Shown: positions 54,414 through 63,733, counted from the stretch's first letter. The stretch is DNA of 64,000 bases from Paraburkholderia sp. BCC1886 (GCF_900996245.1 NZ_CAAJGK010000046.1:62001-126000), one strand, 5' to 3'. Numbers and translations are program-made. Notes: generated by a model not told the origin, from the letters alone.

Positions 54414-56408
54414 TCAGACTGCGTTGCCGGCCTCGTGACCGTCGGCGGTCGCCGCGAGAATGCCACGTCCCGTTCGACAGTCGCCGACCAGCCGGGTGGG
54501 AATGCCCTGCTGCTGCAGCGGCCCGACGAGCGAGATATCGGGCACGCGCGGTGTCGCATAGGCGAGAAACGCGACATCGTCGATAAAGCCGGCATCGCCG
54601 TTGTAGACATTCCGGTATTCGAGCCGCCCTTCCGTCTCGAACGATTCGCTAATCACGGGCTCGCTCAGTGTCAGAACCTGCACGCGTGCGAGTGCGAGCC
54701 GCCGCAGGAATCCCTGCCGCGTGACCAGCGCCACTTCCTGGGCAATCGCTTCGCGTGGCGTGATGATGGCGACACGCCCGAAGATCGTCGCCAGCAGTTC
54801 GGCGGCCGCGTAGGTGCCTTCGCCCTGATCCATGTCGAAGAGCACGGCGCTCCCCGGCTGGCGCGACGGGTGACGTAGGAGCTCGGCCATCGCTGTATTG
54901 ATGTCGGGAATCAACCCTGCGTCGGCGTAATCGGCTGGCACCCAGGATGGCACACTATGGGTTGCGCCGGTCGCGAGAATGACCTCGTCGGGCCTGAATT
55001 CACGAATCTCGCCGATGCCCGCCTTGCGCCCCAACTCGAAGCGCGCGCCCGCGCGCTCTGCCGCGGCGAACTGGTAGTCGTACACGCTGCTAATCGTCTC
55101 GCCGCCAGGCAGGTACGAGCGCAAACGCGCCTTGCCGCCCGGTTCCCGGCTCGTCCCGTAGACGATCACGTCGTGACCACGCGCTGCCGCAACCCAAGCC
55201 GCCTCCAGCCCGGCGACGCCTGCGCCCACCACCGCCACCCGCTTCTTCACCGGCGCACGCTGCGGCCTGAAATCGACTTCGTCGGGCTCGGCGACGCGCG
55301 GGTTGTTGATGCAGGCGAGCGGCCGGTTATACGTGATGATGGTGTCCCAGCACGTGTTGCACGATACGCAGTAGCGGATGTCGTGAGTGCGGCCCTGCAG
55401 CGCCTTGTCGAGCCATGCGGGATCAGCGATGAGCGTGCGGCCGAGGCCGATCAGTTCGGCGTCGCCGCGCTCGAGAATGGCTTCGGCTTCAGCGGGATCG
55501 GTGATGCGGCCGAGCGCCATCACCGGTACGCCATGAGCGGACTCGCGCAAGCGCCGGATCAGGGCGGCGTACGGCACGCGCTCGCCGAACCGGTCCGGCA
55601 CGTGCATCTCCAGCGAGCGGGCATGCGAACCCTGTGCGAAGCACACGTAATCGACATCGCCCGAGCTGGTCAGCATCGAGGTGACGAGCGCCGCTGCGTC
55701 GGGATCGATACCGCCGGGCACGCCGTCGTCGCCGGGCAATTTGAGGCCGATTGCGAAGCGGCGCGGGCAGCATGCGCGAATCGCCTCGATCAGTTCGCGC
55801 AGAAAACGCGTTCGGCCGTGCCAGTCGCCGCCGTATTCGTCGGTGCGCACGTTCGATTGCGGCGACAGGAACTGATGAAACAGATGCCCATGTCCCGCCG
55901 AAAACTCGACGCCCGCGAAACCGCAGCGATGCAGTCGCGCCGAAGATGCCGCGAAATCGTCGATCAGTTCACGGATTTCGCTGGCGGCCAGTTCACGCGG
56001 CATCGACCAGCTCAGATCGTCGGCGAGACGCGATGGCCCGATTGCGTTGAAGCTGCGGCCCGACTCGTGACGCGCGCGACCCGGGTCCTGGATCTGACCG
56101 AAGAGCCGCGAATCGTAGCGCTCGACAGCATCGGCCCATCGGCTGAGGCCGTCGAGATTATCGTCGTTCCATACCCGCACGCGGTCCCACACCCGCTGGT
56201 GTCGCGCCATCGAAAGCGGCTCGGTCACGACCGCGCCCGCACCGCCCTGGGCGCGATTCGCGAAATAGCGGATCAGACGGTCCGTCACGTGCGAGTCGTC
56301 GGACATGAAGGTACTCATCGACGCATGCACGACGCGGTTGCGCAGGTGCGTGCCGCCCGGCAATACGAACGGTTCAGCGAGCGGTGAGGAGAAACCTGTG
56401 TTGGTCAT
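54414..56408 (-). CDS. NADH:flavin oxidoreductase with 4Fe-4S and FAD domains (2-enoate/2,4-dienoyl-CoA reductase type)
   Basis: A 664-aa multi-cofactor enzyme. Residues 1-345: old-yellow-enzyme barrel with FMN (GFAGVEFSAGHGHLFHQFLSPQSNVRTDEYGG). Cys347, Cys350, Cys353 and Cys366 match the C-x2-C-x2-C-x12-C cluster of trimethylamine dehydrogenase-like members. From 380: FAD/NAD domain (VAVVGAGVAGLEAAWVAAARGHDVIVYG). It would reduce an enoate or dienoyl double bond, or demethylate an amine. Operon partners (CoA transferase, lyase) favour an unsaturated acid. Confidence 0.9.
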   Translation of the reverse strand: MTNTGFSSPLAEPFVLPGGTHLRNRVVHASMSTFMSDDSHVTDRLIRYFANRAQGGAGAVVTEPLSMARHQRVWDRVRVWNDDNLDGLSRWADAVERYDSRLFGQIQDPGRARHESGRSFNAIGPSRLADDLSWSMPRELAASEIRELIDDFAASSARLHRCGFAGVEFSAGHGHLFHQFLSPQSNVRTDEYGGDWHGRTRFLRELIEAIRACCPRRFAIGLKLPGDDGVPGGIDPDAAALVTSMLTSSGDVDYVCFAQGSHARSLEMHVPDRFGERVPYAALIRRLRESAHGVPVMALGRITDPAEAEAILERGDAELIGLGRTLIADPAWLDKALQGRTHDIRYCVSCNTCWDTIITYNRPLACINNPRVAEPDEVDFRPQRAPVKKRVAVVGAGVAGLEAAWVAAARGHDVIVYGTSREPGGKARLRSYLPGGETISSVYDYQFAAAERAGARFELGRKAGIGEIREFRPDEVILATGATHSVPSWVPADYADAGLIPDINTAMAELLRHPSRQPGSAVLFDMDQGEGTYAAAELLATIFGRVAIITPREAIAQEVALVTRQGFLRRLALARVQVLTLSEPVISESFETEGRLEYRNVYNGDAGFIDDVAFLAYATPRVPDISLVGPLQQQGIPTRLVGDCRTGRGILAATADGHEAGNAV

Positions 56409-56414
56409 GGTCGC

Positions 56415-57368
56415 TCAGGAAGAAAGAGTAGCGGTTGAAGAAGCGCGTGTGTCACGCTTCTTTCGCTGAGTCACGAGCCACGGCGTGACGCGCCCCTGAT
56501 GGCGCACGCCGAGCAGCCGCTCGACAGTGTCGAGTACACCGAGCAGACGGTCGAGGTCGATACCCGTTTCGAAACCCGCCTGTTCGAACACGAACGCGAG
56601 ATCTTCGGTCGCGACATTGCCCGACGCGCCCGGCGCAAACGGACACCCGCCGAGACCGCCAATGGAGGCATCGAACTGACGCACACCCGAGAGCGCCGCC
56701 TGCCACGCAAGCGCGCTGCCGAGCCCGCGCGTGTCGTGGAAATGCGCGGCGATACGCTTCTCACCGTAGGCGCGGACCAGCGGCTCGAATAGCAGAGGCA
56801 CATCGGCCGGATGCCCCGCTCCGATCGTGTCCGCCACTGCGATCACCTCGGCGCCGACGTTGATCATCCGCGCGGCCAGCGCGTGCACGCGCGCGGGCGA
56901 ACTCGGCCCATCGAACGGACACCCCATCGCGGCAGCCAGGTAGACCCGCACGCGCACGCCGTCATCGGCCGCGCGCCGTGTAACGGCTTCGCAGACGACG
57001 GTTGCCTGTTCGAGGGTCATGTTGATGTTGCGGACGTTGAGCGTCTCCGACACGGCAAGCACCAGCGCGACCGACCGGACTCCCGCGGCATGGGCGCGTT
57101 CATAGCCCTTCATGTTCGGCACCAGCGCCATGCAGTCGTCGAGCCGGGCGGTGAGTCCCTGATGAATGGCCGCTTCGACGAACCGGCCAGCGTCGGCGAG
57201 TTGCGGCACCGCGTCCGGACGCACGAAACTCGTGAGTTCAACATGGCGCAAACCTGCCTCGATGAGCGCCTCCAGCAGCATGAGCTTGCCCTCGAGCGGC
57301 ACGGCGACGGGCTGATTCTGCAAGCCGTCACGCAGCCCGACTTCGGTGATGCGAATAGTGTCCGGCAT
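56415..57368 (-). CDS. Hydroxymethylglutaryl-CoA lyase-like enzyme
   Basis: A 317-aa DRE-TIM barrel lyase cleaving a 3-hydroxyacyl-CoA to acetyl-CoA or similar plus a keto acid. Active-site residues are present: Arg13-Asp14 (GLRDGLQNQ), His209 and His211 (HFHDTRGLG), Cys242 in the lid (GGLGGCPFAPGASGNVATED). The first motif reads EVGLRDG as in HMG-CoA lyase. With a CaiB transferase beside it, the substrate may be an HMG-like or citramalyl-like CoA ester. Seven bases lie between it and the CoA-transferase stop. Confidence 0.91.
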   Translation of the reverse strand: MPDTIRITEVGLRDGLQNQPVAVPLEGKLMLLEALIEAGLRHVELTSFVRPDAVPQLADAGRFVEAAIHQGLTARLDDCMALVPNMKGYERAHAAGVRSVALVLAVSETLNVRNINMTLEQATVVCEAVTRRAADDGVRVRVYLAAAMGCPFDGPSSPARVHALAARMINVGAEVIAVADTIGAGHPADVPLLFEPLVRAYGEKRIAAHFHDTRGLGSALAWQAALSGVRQFDASIGGLGGCPFAPGASGNVATEDLAFVFEQAGFETGIDLDRLLGVLDTVERLLGVRHQGRVTPWLVTQRKKRDTRASSTATLSS

Positions 57369-57375
57369 CGTTACC

Positions 57376-58575
57376 TCACTGAATCACGCCGTCCTGCGCG
57401 AGCGCGGCCAGGTCGGCCTCGCTCAGTTTGAGGAACTGCGTGAGCACTTCGGCGGTGTGTTCACCCAGCGTCGGCGGTGGCGCATAAGTATCTTCGTGCG
57501 TGTCCGACAGCTTCACCGGATTGCCGGGCATCTCGACCATACGGCCGTCGGGCGCGCGTACCGGCACGAACATGTTGCGGCTACGAACCTGCAGATCGCC
57601 CAATACGTGCTCGAAATCGTTCACCGGCGCGCACGGAATACGCCGCGCGGAAAGCTGTTCCAGCCAGTACTCGCAGGTGTTCGTCTCGAACTTCTCTTGC
57701 ACCAGCGCATTGATGCGCTCACGCGCGGCATATCGCCCCGGTTGGTTCTTGTAGGCGGCATCGCGCAGTGCGTCGATATCGAGCAGGTCGACCAGCGACT
57801 CCCAGAACTTGTCCGTCAGCACCGCAACGATCACATGGCGCGTCGACGTGCGGAACGTGTCGTAGGGCACGTGCACGAAGTGCCCGTTACCTAGCGGTCC
57901 GGGATTCTTGCCCGACATCGCATACATGGTCGCCATGTAGTTGAGCATCGACACCTGACAGTCGAGCATCGAAATATCGACGTGCTGGCCACGTCCGGTT
58001 TCGTGGCGCGCCATGAGCGCGGCTAGCACACCGATGGCGCCGAACAGGCCGCCGCCCAGATCGCCGATCGGAATGCCCGCACGAATGGGGCGGCCGCCTT
58101 CCTCACCCGTGATCGACATTCCACCGCCCATGCCCTGCGCGACCAGATCGAATGCCGGACGATGCTGCGCCGGGCCGCTTTCGCCGAAACCCGTCACCGA
58201 GCACGTCACGATGCGCGGGTTGATACGCGCAAGCTCTTCATGGCCGAGACCGAGACGGGTCATCACGCCGCTGCTGAAGTTGTCGAACACCACGTCGACC
58301 TGCTGCACGAGCTCGAGCAGCAGCGCGCGGCCGCGCTCCGTTTTCAGGTCGATGCACACGCTGCGCTTGTTGCGGTTGAGCGTGAGAAAGTACGCGCCCA
58401 TGCCTTCAATGGAGTGATCGGGATCGTTCGCGAGCAGCCGGCGCGTGCCTTCACCGGTGCCGGGCGGCTCGATCTTGATGGTTTGCGCGCCCAGATCGGC
58501 GAGCAGCATGGTTCCGTACGGCCCCGACAACATATGCGTGAAATCGAGCATGACGATATTCGAAAGTGCTTTCAT
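57376..58575 (-). CDS. CaiB/BaiF (class III) CoA-transferase
   Basis: A 399-aa CoA transferase: LSNIVMLDFTHMLSGPYGTMLLADLGAQTIKIEPPGTGEGTR, LTLNRNKRSVCIDLKTERGR, and the catalytic Asp in IPIGDLGGGLFGAIG. The N-terminus is on the short side but complete. It is followed by the HMG-CoA-lyase-like gene, as in citramalate- or itaconate-type pathways where succinyl-CoA donates CoA. It is not a close duplicate of the transferase at 10669-11883. Confidence 0.92.
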   Translation of the reverse strand: MKALSNIVMLDFTHMLSGPYGTMLLADLGAQTIKIEPPGTGEGTRRLLANDPDHSIEGMGAYFLTLNRNKRSVCIDLKTERGRALLLELVQQVDVVFDNFSSGVMTRLGLGHEELARINPRIVTCSVTGFGESGPAQHRPAFDLVAQGMGGGMSITGEEGGRPIRAGIPIGDLGGGLFGAIGVLAALMARHETGRGQHVDISMLDCQVSMLNYMATMYAMSGKNPGPLGNGHFVHVPYDTFRTSTRHVIVAVLTDKFWESLVDLLDIDALRDAAYKNQPGRYAARERINALVQEKFETNTCEYWLEQLSARRIPCAPVNDFEHVLGDLQVRSRNMFVPVRAPDGRMVEMPGNPVKLSDTHEDTYAPPPTLGEHTAEVLTQFLKLSEADLAALAQDGVIQ

Positions 58576-58602
58576 ACATCCATCCCGTGGGTCGTGTTGG
58601 CG

Positions 58603-59367
58603 TCAGAACTGCGACAGGAGCGTCGACCAGCCCTGCACGCGGTCGTCGATGCCGTTGTGACGCAGGGCGTGCCAGTAATTCGCGATGTTCACTGCGATCA
58701 CGGGTTTGCCGAGCCAGCGCTCGGCCTCTGCGGCGAGCGACGCCATCGGCAGATTCGCCCCGAACTGGACGATGGCTTCAGCGTCGGGCGTATCCGTCTC
58801 GCGCAGGGCGTCGATCAGATACTTCGCGTCGACTTTGGTGTAACCCGTGAACTGCTTGCCCTGCAGATGGTTGAATTTGACGACCTCGAAGCCGGCTTCG
58901 CCAAAAAACGATTCGAGGTGTTGCTGGATGACCGGGTAATACGGCTCGACGATTGCAATGCGCCGCTTCACGCCGTGAGCGGCGAGCGCCTCCAGCACCG
59001 CGTCGCCGGCTAGCGTCACCCCGACCTCGCGCCCCGCGAGGCCTGCGCGCGTGGCGATACGCGCTTTCAGCGCATTCGACGACGCCCGTGAACCGCCCCA
59101 GATCGACAGCGCCGAGATACCGAGAATCAGATGATCGGGGCCACAGGTCATCACCTGGTCGACCGCATCGTCCAGCGCGCCGAACAGCGCCTCGATGCCG
59201 CGCTCGAAGTCTTCGTTCGAGTGCACTGCGAGGTCAGGAACGTGCATCCGCGCAATGTGGTTCGTCACGCCCGCCGGACGCATGTCGTCGCTTTCGGGCT
59301 GCACGCAGGTATTGACCGAGGGCGTCGGGATCCCAAACATGCAGCGCGAGCCGAGGAAGTCTCTCAT
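58603..59367 (-). CDS. Asp/Glu racemase-superfamily protein (maleate isomerase/arylmalonate decarboxylase-like) lacking both catalytic Cys
   Basis: A 254-aa protein beginning MRDFLGSRCMFGIPTPSVNTCVQPE, with family blocks GVTLAGDAVLEALAAHGVKRRIAIVEPYYPVI and WLGKPVIAVNIANYWHALR. By my alignment, the first catalytic Cys position falls in LGISALSIWGG and the second in VQFGANLPM, so both are replaced; the residual Cys at MTCGPD is offset. ATG 59367 overlaps the MFS stop (ATGA). A huge open frame reaching 60441 is only a shadow of the MFS gene. Confidence 0.82.
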   Translation of the reverse strand: MRDFLGSRCMFGIPTPSVNTCVQPESDDMRPAGVTNHIARMHVPDLAVHSNEDFERGIEALFGALDDAVDQVMTCGPDHLILGISALSIWGGSRASSNALKARIATRAGLAGREVGVTLAGDAVLEALAAHGVKRRIAIVEPYYPVIQQHLESFFGEAGFEVVKFNHLQGKQFTGYTKVDAKYLIDALRETDTPDAEAIVQFGANLPMASLAAEAERWLGKPVIAVNIANYWHALRHNGIDDRVQGWSTLLSQF

Positions 59368-60776
59368 CGCGTCTTGCCCTCCGCGTTGAGCGCCATCTCG
59401 TGCGCAAAGGCGTCGCCGTCCATGGCGTCCGGTGTCAGCGCTTCGAGCGGCTTGCGCTTGGTCTCGATGCCGGCCACGAGGAAGATCAGCGCCTGCACGA
59501 CGAGCACACCCGCAAGCGACGTAATCACGGCGGTCACGCCACCCCACGTGAATAACGACACGACGATGAACTGCACGAACGCGGTGACGAGTCGTCCCAT
59601 CGTCTGGCAAAACCCGGTGCCGCGCAGACGATACTCGGTCGCGAAAAGCTCGGTCTGCAGCGTATAGCCGATCGTGAGCCAGACGAAGATCGAGGCCACC
59701 AGCAACAGACCGACGCAGAGCAGCAACGGCGTGTTGTGGACGGTGAGCGGATAGACGAAGGCGAACAGTGCGGTGAATGCCGAAGCGCCGACCATCAAGG
59801 GACGCCTGCCGATGCGGTCCGACAGCAGGAAACCGATCAGCGCACCCAGCGGACCACCGAGACTCATCACCGTGGTATAGCCGAGCGAGGAAGCCACGCT
59901 CACGCCTTCCTTGACGAAGAAACTCGGCAGCCAGCCGACCAGCCCGTAGACCGACAAGCCCTGCACCACGCTGAAGGTCACGCCGAGAAAGGTGCGACGA
60001 ATCACCGCCGGCGTGAACAGTACGAAGATTGACTGACGTCTCTGTGCAGTAGCGGCGGTCGCAACCGGGACGGGTGGCGGCAACGGCCTGCCCGTCGCGC
60101 GCTCGCTTTCCAGTTCGATGCTTTGCAACACGGCTTCTGCTTCGTCGAAACGGCCCTGGTCTTCGAGCCAGCGCGGAGACTCGGGCATCTTCTTGCGCAG
60201 CACCCAGATAATCCCGGCGCCCACACCGACGATCAGGAACATCGGGCGCCAGCCGAAACTCGGAATGATCAGCCACGCGAGCAGCGCGGACGCAAACAAC
60301 GAGGCATTGGCAATCAGAGCTAGCAGCGCAATCCAGCGGCCGCGCTTGCTCGCCGGAACGAATTCGCTGAGCGTCGCATAGCCGATTGCGAGTTCTGCGC
60401 CGAGCCCGACACCCATGAGCAGGCGGAAAAAGATCAGCCACTGCATCGAAGGGGCGAAGGCACCCGCGATGGACGCCAGTCCAAAGATCGCCAGATTCAC
60501 CTGATATGAGAATCGTCGGCCGTAGCGGTCACCGAGCACGCCCGACATGAACGCCCCCACCACCATGCCTGCGAAAGTTGCCGTCACGAACAGCGCATTC
60601 ATGGCGAGCGTCGACCAGCCGCTTTTCAGAAGTGAACCGAGCACGCCGCCCGCCAGGTACACATCGAAGCCATCGAGAAACAGGCCCCCACCGACGAGCC
60701 AGAGCATCCTCGTATGAAAGCCGCTCAGCGGCATCCGGTCGAGTCTCGGTCCCGCCATAACACTTTGCGTCGTCAT
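59364..60776 (-). CDS. MFS transporter (aromatic/organic acid:H+ symporter type)
   Basis: A 470-aa 12-TM carrier: GGLFLDGFDVYLAGGVLGSLL (the DGxD motif of TM1 seen in acid:H+ symporters), LGDRYGRRFSYQVNLAIFGLASIAGAFAPS, GVGLGAELAIGYATLSEFVPASKRGRW and a PESPRWLEDQGRFDEAEAVLQ loop. First gene of the seven-gene operon; start at 60776. Likely imports the acid processed by the CoA transferase and lyase. Confidence 0.93.
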   Translation of the reverse strand: MTTQSVMAGPRLDRMPLSGFHTRMLWLVGGGLFLDGFDVYLAGGVLGSLLKSGWSTLAMNALFVTATFAGMVVGAFMSGVLGDRYGRRFSYQVNLAIFGLASIAGAFAPSMQWLIFFRLLMGVGLGAELAIGYATLSEFVPASKRGRWIALLALIANASLFASALLAWLIIPSFGWRPMFLIVGVGAGIIWVLRKKMPESPRWLEDQGRFDEAEAVLQSIELESERATGRPLPPPVPVATAATAQRRQSIFVLFTPAVIRRTFLGVTFSVVQGLSVYGLVGWLPSFFVKEGVSVASSLGYTTVMSLGGPLGALIGFLLSDRIGRRPLMVGASAFTALFAFVYPLTVHNTPLLLCVGLLLVASIFVWLTIGYTLQTELFATEYRLRGTGFCQTMGRLVTAFVQFIVVSLFTWGGVTAVITSLAGVLVVQALIFLVAGIETKRKPLEALTPDAMDGDAFAHEMALNAEGKTR

Positions 60777-60846
60777 TTCGCTGTCTCCGCCATGATGTGT
60801 TTTTGCCGCTCCGCAACATCGGTAGATCGCGTCGCAGCGGCTTTAA

Positions 60847-60918
60847 TGTACACAATTCAGCGGTGACCATGCACTTGAATTCGGATTTATTCGGGAATCC
60901 ACCTAATTTTTGTACACA
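60847..60918 (-). promoter_or_regulatory. Paired TGTACACA sites upstream of the seven-gene operon
   Basis: Two identical 8-base sites (60847-60854 and 60911-60918), 64 bases apart, each centred on the self-complementary TGTACA in an AT-rich setting, 70-142 bases before the MFS ATG. They suit a GntR/FCD regulator. The rest of the 60777-61098 gap has no gene I can support; core promoter elements are not clear. Confidence 0.5.
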
Positions 60919-61098
60919 TTTTATTGAGACACTATGCTCTTCCCGGCAATTGGAAGGCGGCCGAAGCACGCGTCAGACGATAGAAAAAGTGGGGCGGCAA
61001 CTAACTGAAGGACTCACGGGTTGCGTCGGAACGCAATGGATTGGACTGGCGCAAGGGCCGCTAGACCTACGAGCGCTAACGGCGCAACCAGAGAATGT

Positions 61099-61605
61099 TC
61101 AGGCATCTTCCGCATAGGCCAACTGCAACGTCGCCGGATCGTGATCCAGTAGCGCGCACAACGCTTCGACGATCAACGCGTGATCGTCGCGCTGCGGCAA
61201 ACCCGACACGGTAATCGAGCCGATCACACCCGCGCCCTGAACCGTCAGCGGAAAGCCCCCGCCATGCGTTGCATAGTCGGCGTTGGACAGTCCGAACTTC
61301 TCGCTGAGTGTCGCAGCGGACTCCGCCAGACGCAGGCCGACGGCGTACGAACTGCAACGGAACTGCGCAACGGTATTACTTTTCCGCCGCACCCAATCGG
61401 CGTTGTCGGGCGTCGCTCCGGCAAGTGCACTGTAGAAAATCGGCTGGCCAAAAGTACGCACGTCGATTGCAATCGGCAAGCTTCGCGCTCTCGCAATCTC
61501 ATGCAGGTGCGCCCCGATCTGCCAGCCGAAGTCGGCGTCGAAACGAGGTACGACGAGCAGCTTTTCCTGTTGTGCAATCAACTGCAGGTCTTCGGCAATA
61601 GTCAT
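61099..61605 (-). CDS. UPF0303 family protein
   Basis: A 168-aa DUF336-fold protein of the UPF0303 (heme-degrading-domain) group: [61 protein letters not shown] and [36 protein letters not shown]. Often sited with sugar or acid catabolic genes; activity unproven. Last gene of the block that runs from the right edge. Confidence 0.88.
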   Translation of the reverse strand: MTIAEDLQLIAQQEKLLVVPRFDADFGWQIGAHLHEIARARSLPIAIDVRTFGQPIFYSALAGATPDNADWVRRKSNTVAQFRCSSYAVGLRLAESAATLSEKFGLSNADYATHGGGFPLTVQGAGVIGSITVSGLPQRDDHALIVEALCALLDHDPATLQLAYAEDA

Positions 61606-61671
61606 GGCGATATGAGCGGAGCGGGTCCGCGATCCGGTAGAAGTTAATAAAAAATAGAGGACTGGGTGCGC

Positions 61672-62118
61672 CTAGCCGGCCAGCGGGACGAACTTCAGAA
61701 TGTGTTCGGCGACGCAGACGAGTTCGCCCGCCTGATTGACCACATCCAGTTTTGCCACCGAACGCCGCGTCTTCGTGTCGATGGCCTGCACGCGATACGT
61801 GTAGGTCAGGGTGTCCCCTATCAGCGCGGCCTTGAGAAAACGGACCCGGTCGTAACCGAGTGAGACCGGAGTTTCTCCCGCATCCCGCAACCCCGCCAGG
61901 CGTTCGACCACTTCCGTCGAACAGTGCGACATCCAGGCAACGAGCAGCGCACCATGGGCGATGCGTTTTTTGTACGGCGATCGCGACATGATCTCCGTGC
62001 TCACATGAGCGGGAGAGAAGTCGCCGCTTATCCGCGCGAAATCGTCGATAGCTTGCGTCGTCACCGTCTTCGTCAGAACGACTTCGTCGCCTACCTTCAG
62101 ATAGAAATCGCTTTCCAA
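61672..62118 (-). CDS. MaoC-like (R-specific enoyl-CoA hydratase fold) protein
   Basis: A 148-aa hot-dog fold protein: VVLTKTVTTQAIDDFARISGDFSPAHVSTEIMSRSPYKKRIAHGALLVAWMS holds the hydratase-2 motif with the Asp and His dyad (D-x-x-P-x-H form here D-F-S-P-A-H). I chose TTG 62118, with AGGGAG upstream; the long frame to 62253 would overlap the MDR gene. Likely hydrates a crotonyl-type CoA or acid, by family only. Confidence 0.85.
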   Translation of the reverse strand: MESDFYLKVGDEVVLTKTVTTQAIDDFARISGDFSPAHVSTEIMSRSPYKKRIAHGALLVAWMSHCSTEVVERLAGLRDAGETPVSLGYDRVRFLKAALIGDTLTYTYRVQAIDTKTRRSVAKLDVVNQAGELVCVAEHILKFVPLAG

Positions 62119-62158
62119 ACGCTTGCTCCCTGAAGCGGTCGATTGAATGCCGTGCGAC

Positions 62159-63172
62159 TCAATACCGGAGCGCAAAGTTGCGCCAGTCGAAAACAACAAA
62201 CGGCTCATCCACGCTGCGCGCCAGCAACGCACGGTAGATCTTCCCGGGCACATCGGGCGTCTCGACCCGCACCATCCCCGCGAGAGGAATGCGATCTTCC
62301 ACGAGCCATTTCATCGCCTTCCGAAAACCGGCCATGATGCTTTGCGCACTGTTGTTGTAGCCCTCCAGCAGTTCCTCCCATCTGAAACTTCGCGAGACCA
62401 GCGGAAACGCCCATTCCCAGCCACTGCGCAACTCGACGAAACCATTGAATACCGCACTGAGCAGATCGTGCGCGGAGAGATCCGTCTGCCGTCGCCAGGG
62501 TACACCGACCAGCACCACCTCGCCGTTCTGACGAACGATCCGGCAGCCGTCCAGCACCGCCTGCTCGTGGCCCGAGCAGTCGACCACCAGCGCAACGTGC
62601 CCCGCAAGATCGGGACGGTCGAATGGAAACGACGGCAACACCGATTGCAATCCGGAGTCTCTTGCCTGCGCACGCCGTTTCGCATCGGGTTCGACCACGA
62701 TGACTTCATATCCGCCGATCCGGAAAATATGGGCGGCCAGATACCCGACCGGCCCGGCTCCGCAGATCACGACGGGGTCACCTGGCCGCGCTTTGGTCGT
62801 CATTAACGTAGTCATCGATACGCCCACCAGGCGGGCCAGCAATGCGGTTTCCGGGGCCATGCCGAACGGCACTGCAACCGTATGGGCGACGTCGACCTGC
62901 TGGTAGGTCCGATGGTTGCCCATGCAGAACAGCAGGTCGCCAACCGCGGCCCCGGTTACTTCTGCGCCGCGCTCCTGAACTTCGAACACGGCGGAATAGC
63001 CCGGCCTCACAGGAAAATCTTCTCCGCTCGCCCAGGCCAGTTCCGTTCCCGGACTCACGAGCGTGGCAATCGTGCGCCCGCGGACCTCGTTCGGAAGCAA
63101 AGGCCCCCACGGCTCGCAGGGCTGCAGAACGAATTGCTCTTTCGCGGGAAAGCAGATTTCCATCTCTTGCAT
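62159..63172 (-). CDS. Zinc-less medium-chain dehydrogenase/reductase (MDR)
   Basis: A 337-aa MDR protein. The NAD(P)-binding half is normal (DPVVICGAGPVGYLAAHIFRIGGYEVIVVEPDAKRRAQARDSG). In the catalytic half the zinc ligands of alcohol dehydrogenase are absent: the Cys position reads SPGTELAW and the GHE motif reads PGYSAVF. Such proteins (BchC-like) may reduce ketones without zinc. GGGAG seven bases before the ATG. Confidence 0.87.
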   Translation of the reverse strand: MQEMEICFPAKEQFVLQPCEPWGPLLPNEVRGRTIATLVSPGTELAWASGEDFPVRPGYSAVFEVQERGAEVTGAAVGDLLFCMGNHRTYQQVDVAHTVAVPFGMAPETALLARLVGVSMTTLMTTKARPGDPVVICGAGPVGYLAAHIFRIGGYEVIVVEPDAKRRAQARDSGLQSVLPSFPFDRPDLAGHVALVVDCSGHEQAVLDGCRIVRQNGEVVLVGVPWRRQTDLSAHDLLSAVFNGFVELRSGWEWAFPLVSRSFRWEELLEGYNNSAQSIMAGFRKAMKWLVEDRIPLAGMVRVETPDVPGKIYRALLARSVDEPFVVFDWRNFALRY

Positions 63173-63220
63173 TCGATAACTCCCAATCGGCGACGGTCGT
63201 GCGGATAAGCTCTGACGCGC

Positions 63221-63733
63221 TTACGCGGAGGCCGGTGCCCAAAGCGCCGGGCCACCCGCCTCTTCATAACCGAGCGGGCCGCTTCTGCTCACCACCTCCA
63301 GGAACTGTCCCCAGGGCGTGCGCAGATACACCCACGTCAACCCTTTCATCGGACCGGCGTCCACATAGGTCGGTCCATCGAGCACATCCACGCCGATCTC
63401 CCGCAGATGCGCGGCGGTAGCGTTGGCATCTTCCACCTGAAAAGCCATGTGAAATCCGCCCGCCTCACTATTGCGCTTGAGCGTCGTTGGCCCGCTCTCG
63501 CCTGAGTACTCGAACAGTTCGAGATTGGCGCCGTTACCGACCCGCAGCACCTTGATGTTCTCGATGCGGGTATGCTCGGGCACACCCAGTCGCCGCACCA
63601 TGTACGTGTTGTCCGCGACGACCGGTCCCGTTTCCAGCGCTGTGACCGCGCCGAAAGCGCGTTCGAAGAAACTCACGGCTTCGTCGAGGTCCGGGACCGT
63701 GAAGCCAACGTGTTCCATGCCAAAAAATGTCAT
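63221..63733 (-). CDS. VOC family (glyoxalase/methylmalonyl-CoA epimerase-like) protein
   Basis: A 170-aa two-module vicinal oxygen chelate protein: MEHVGFTVPDLDEAVSFFERAFGAV, LELFEYSG, GGFHMAFQVEDANATAAHLREIGVDVLDGP, and WGQFLEVVSRSGPLGYE. Metal-binding His and Glu are in place (EHVGFTV, LELFEY, FHMAF, FLEVV). ATG 63733 chosen. Possible epimerase or dioxygenase in the same pathway as the MaoC and MDR genes. Confidence 0.87.
   Translation of the reverse strand: MTFFGMEHVGFTVPDLDEAVSFFERAFGAVTALETGPVVADNTYMVRRLGVPEHTRIENIKVLRVGNGANLELFEYSGESGPTTLKRNSEAGGFHMAFQVEDANATAAHLREIGVDVLDGPTYVDAGPMKGLTWVYLRTPWGQFLEVVSRSGPLGYEEAGGPALWAPASA

Noticed and set aside
54957..56387. 476-codon plus-strand frame opposite the enoate reductase
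   Set aside because: Antisense shadow; composition dominated by Arg, Ala and His, no family signature.
59368..60441. N-terminal extension of the racemase-like protein to 612 codons
   Set aside because: The extension overlaps the MFS gene in another frame and reads as Arg-rich noise; the ATG at 59367 overlapping the MFS stop is the natural start.
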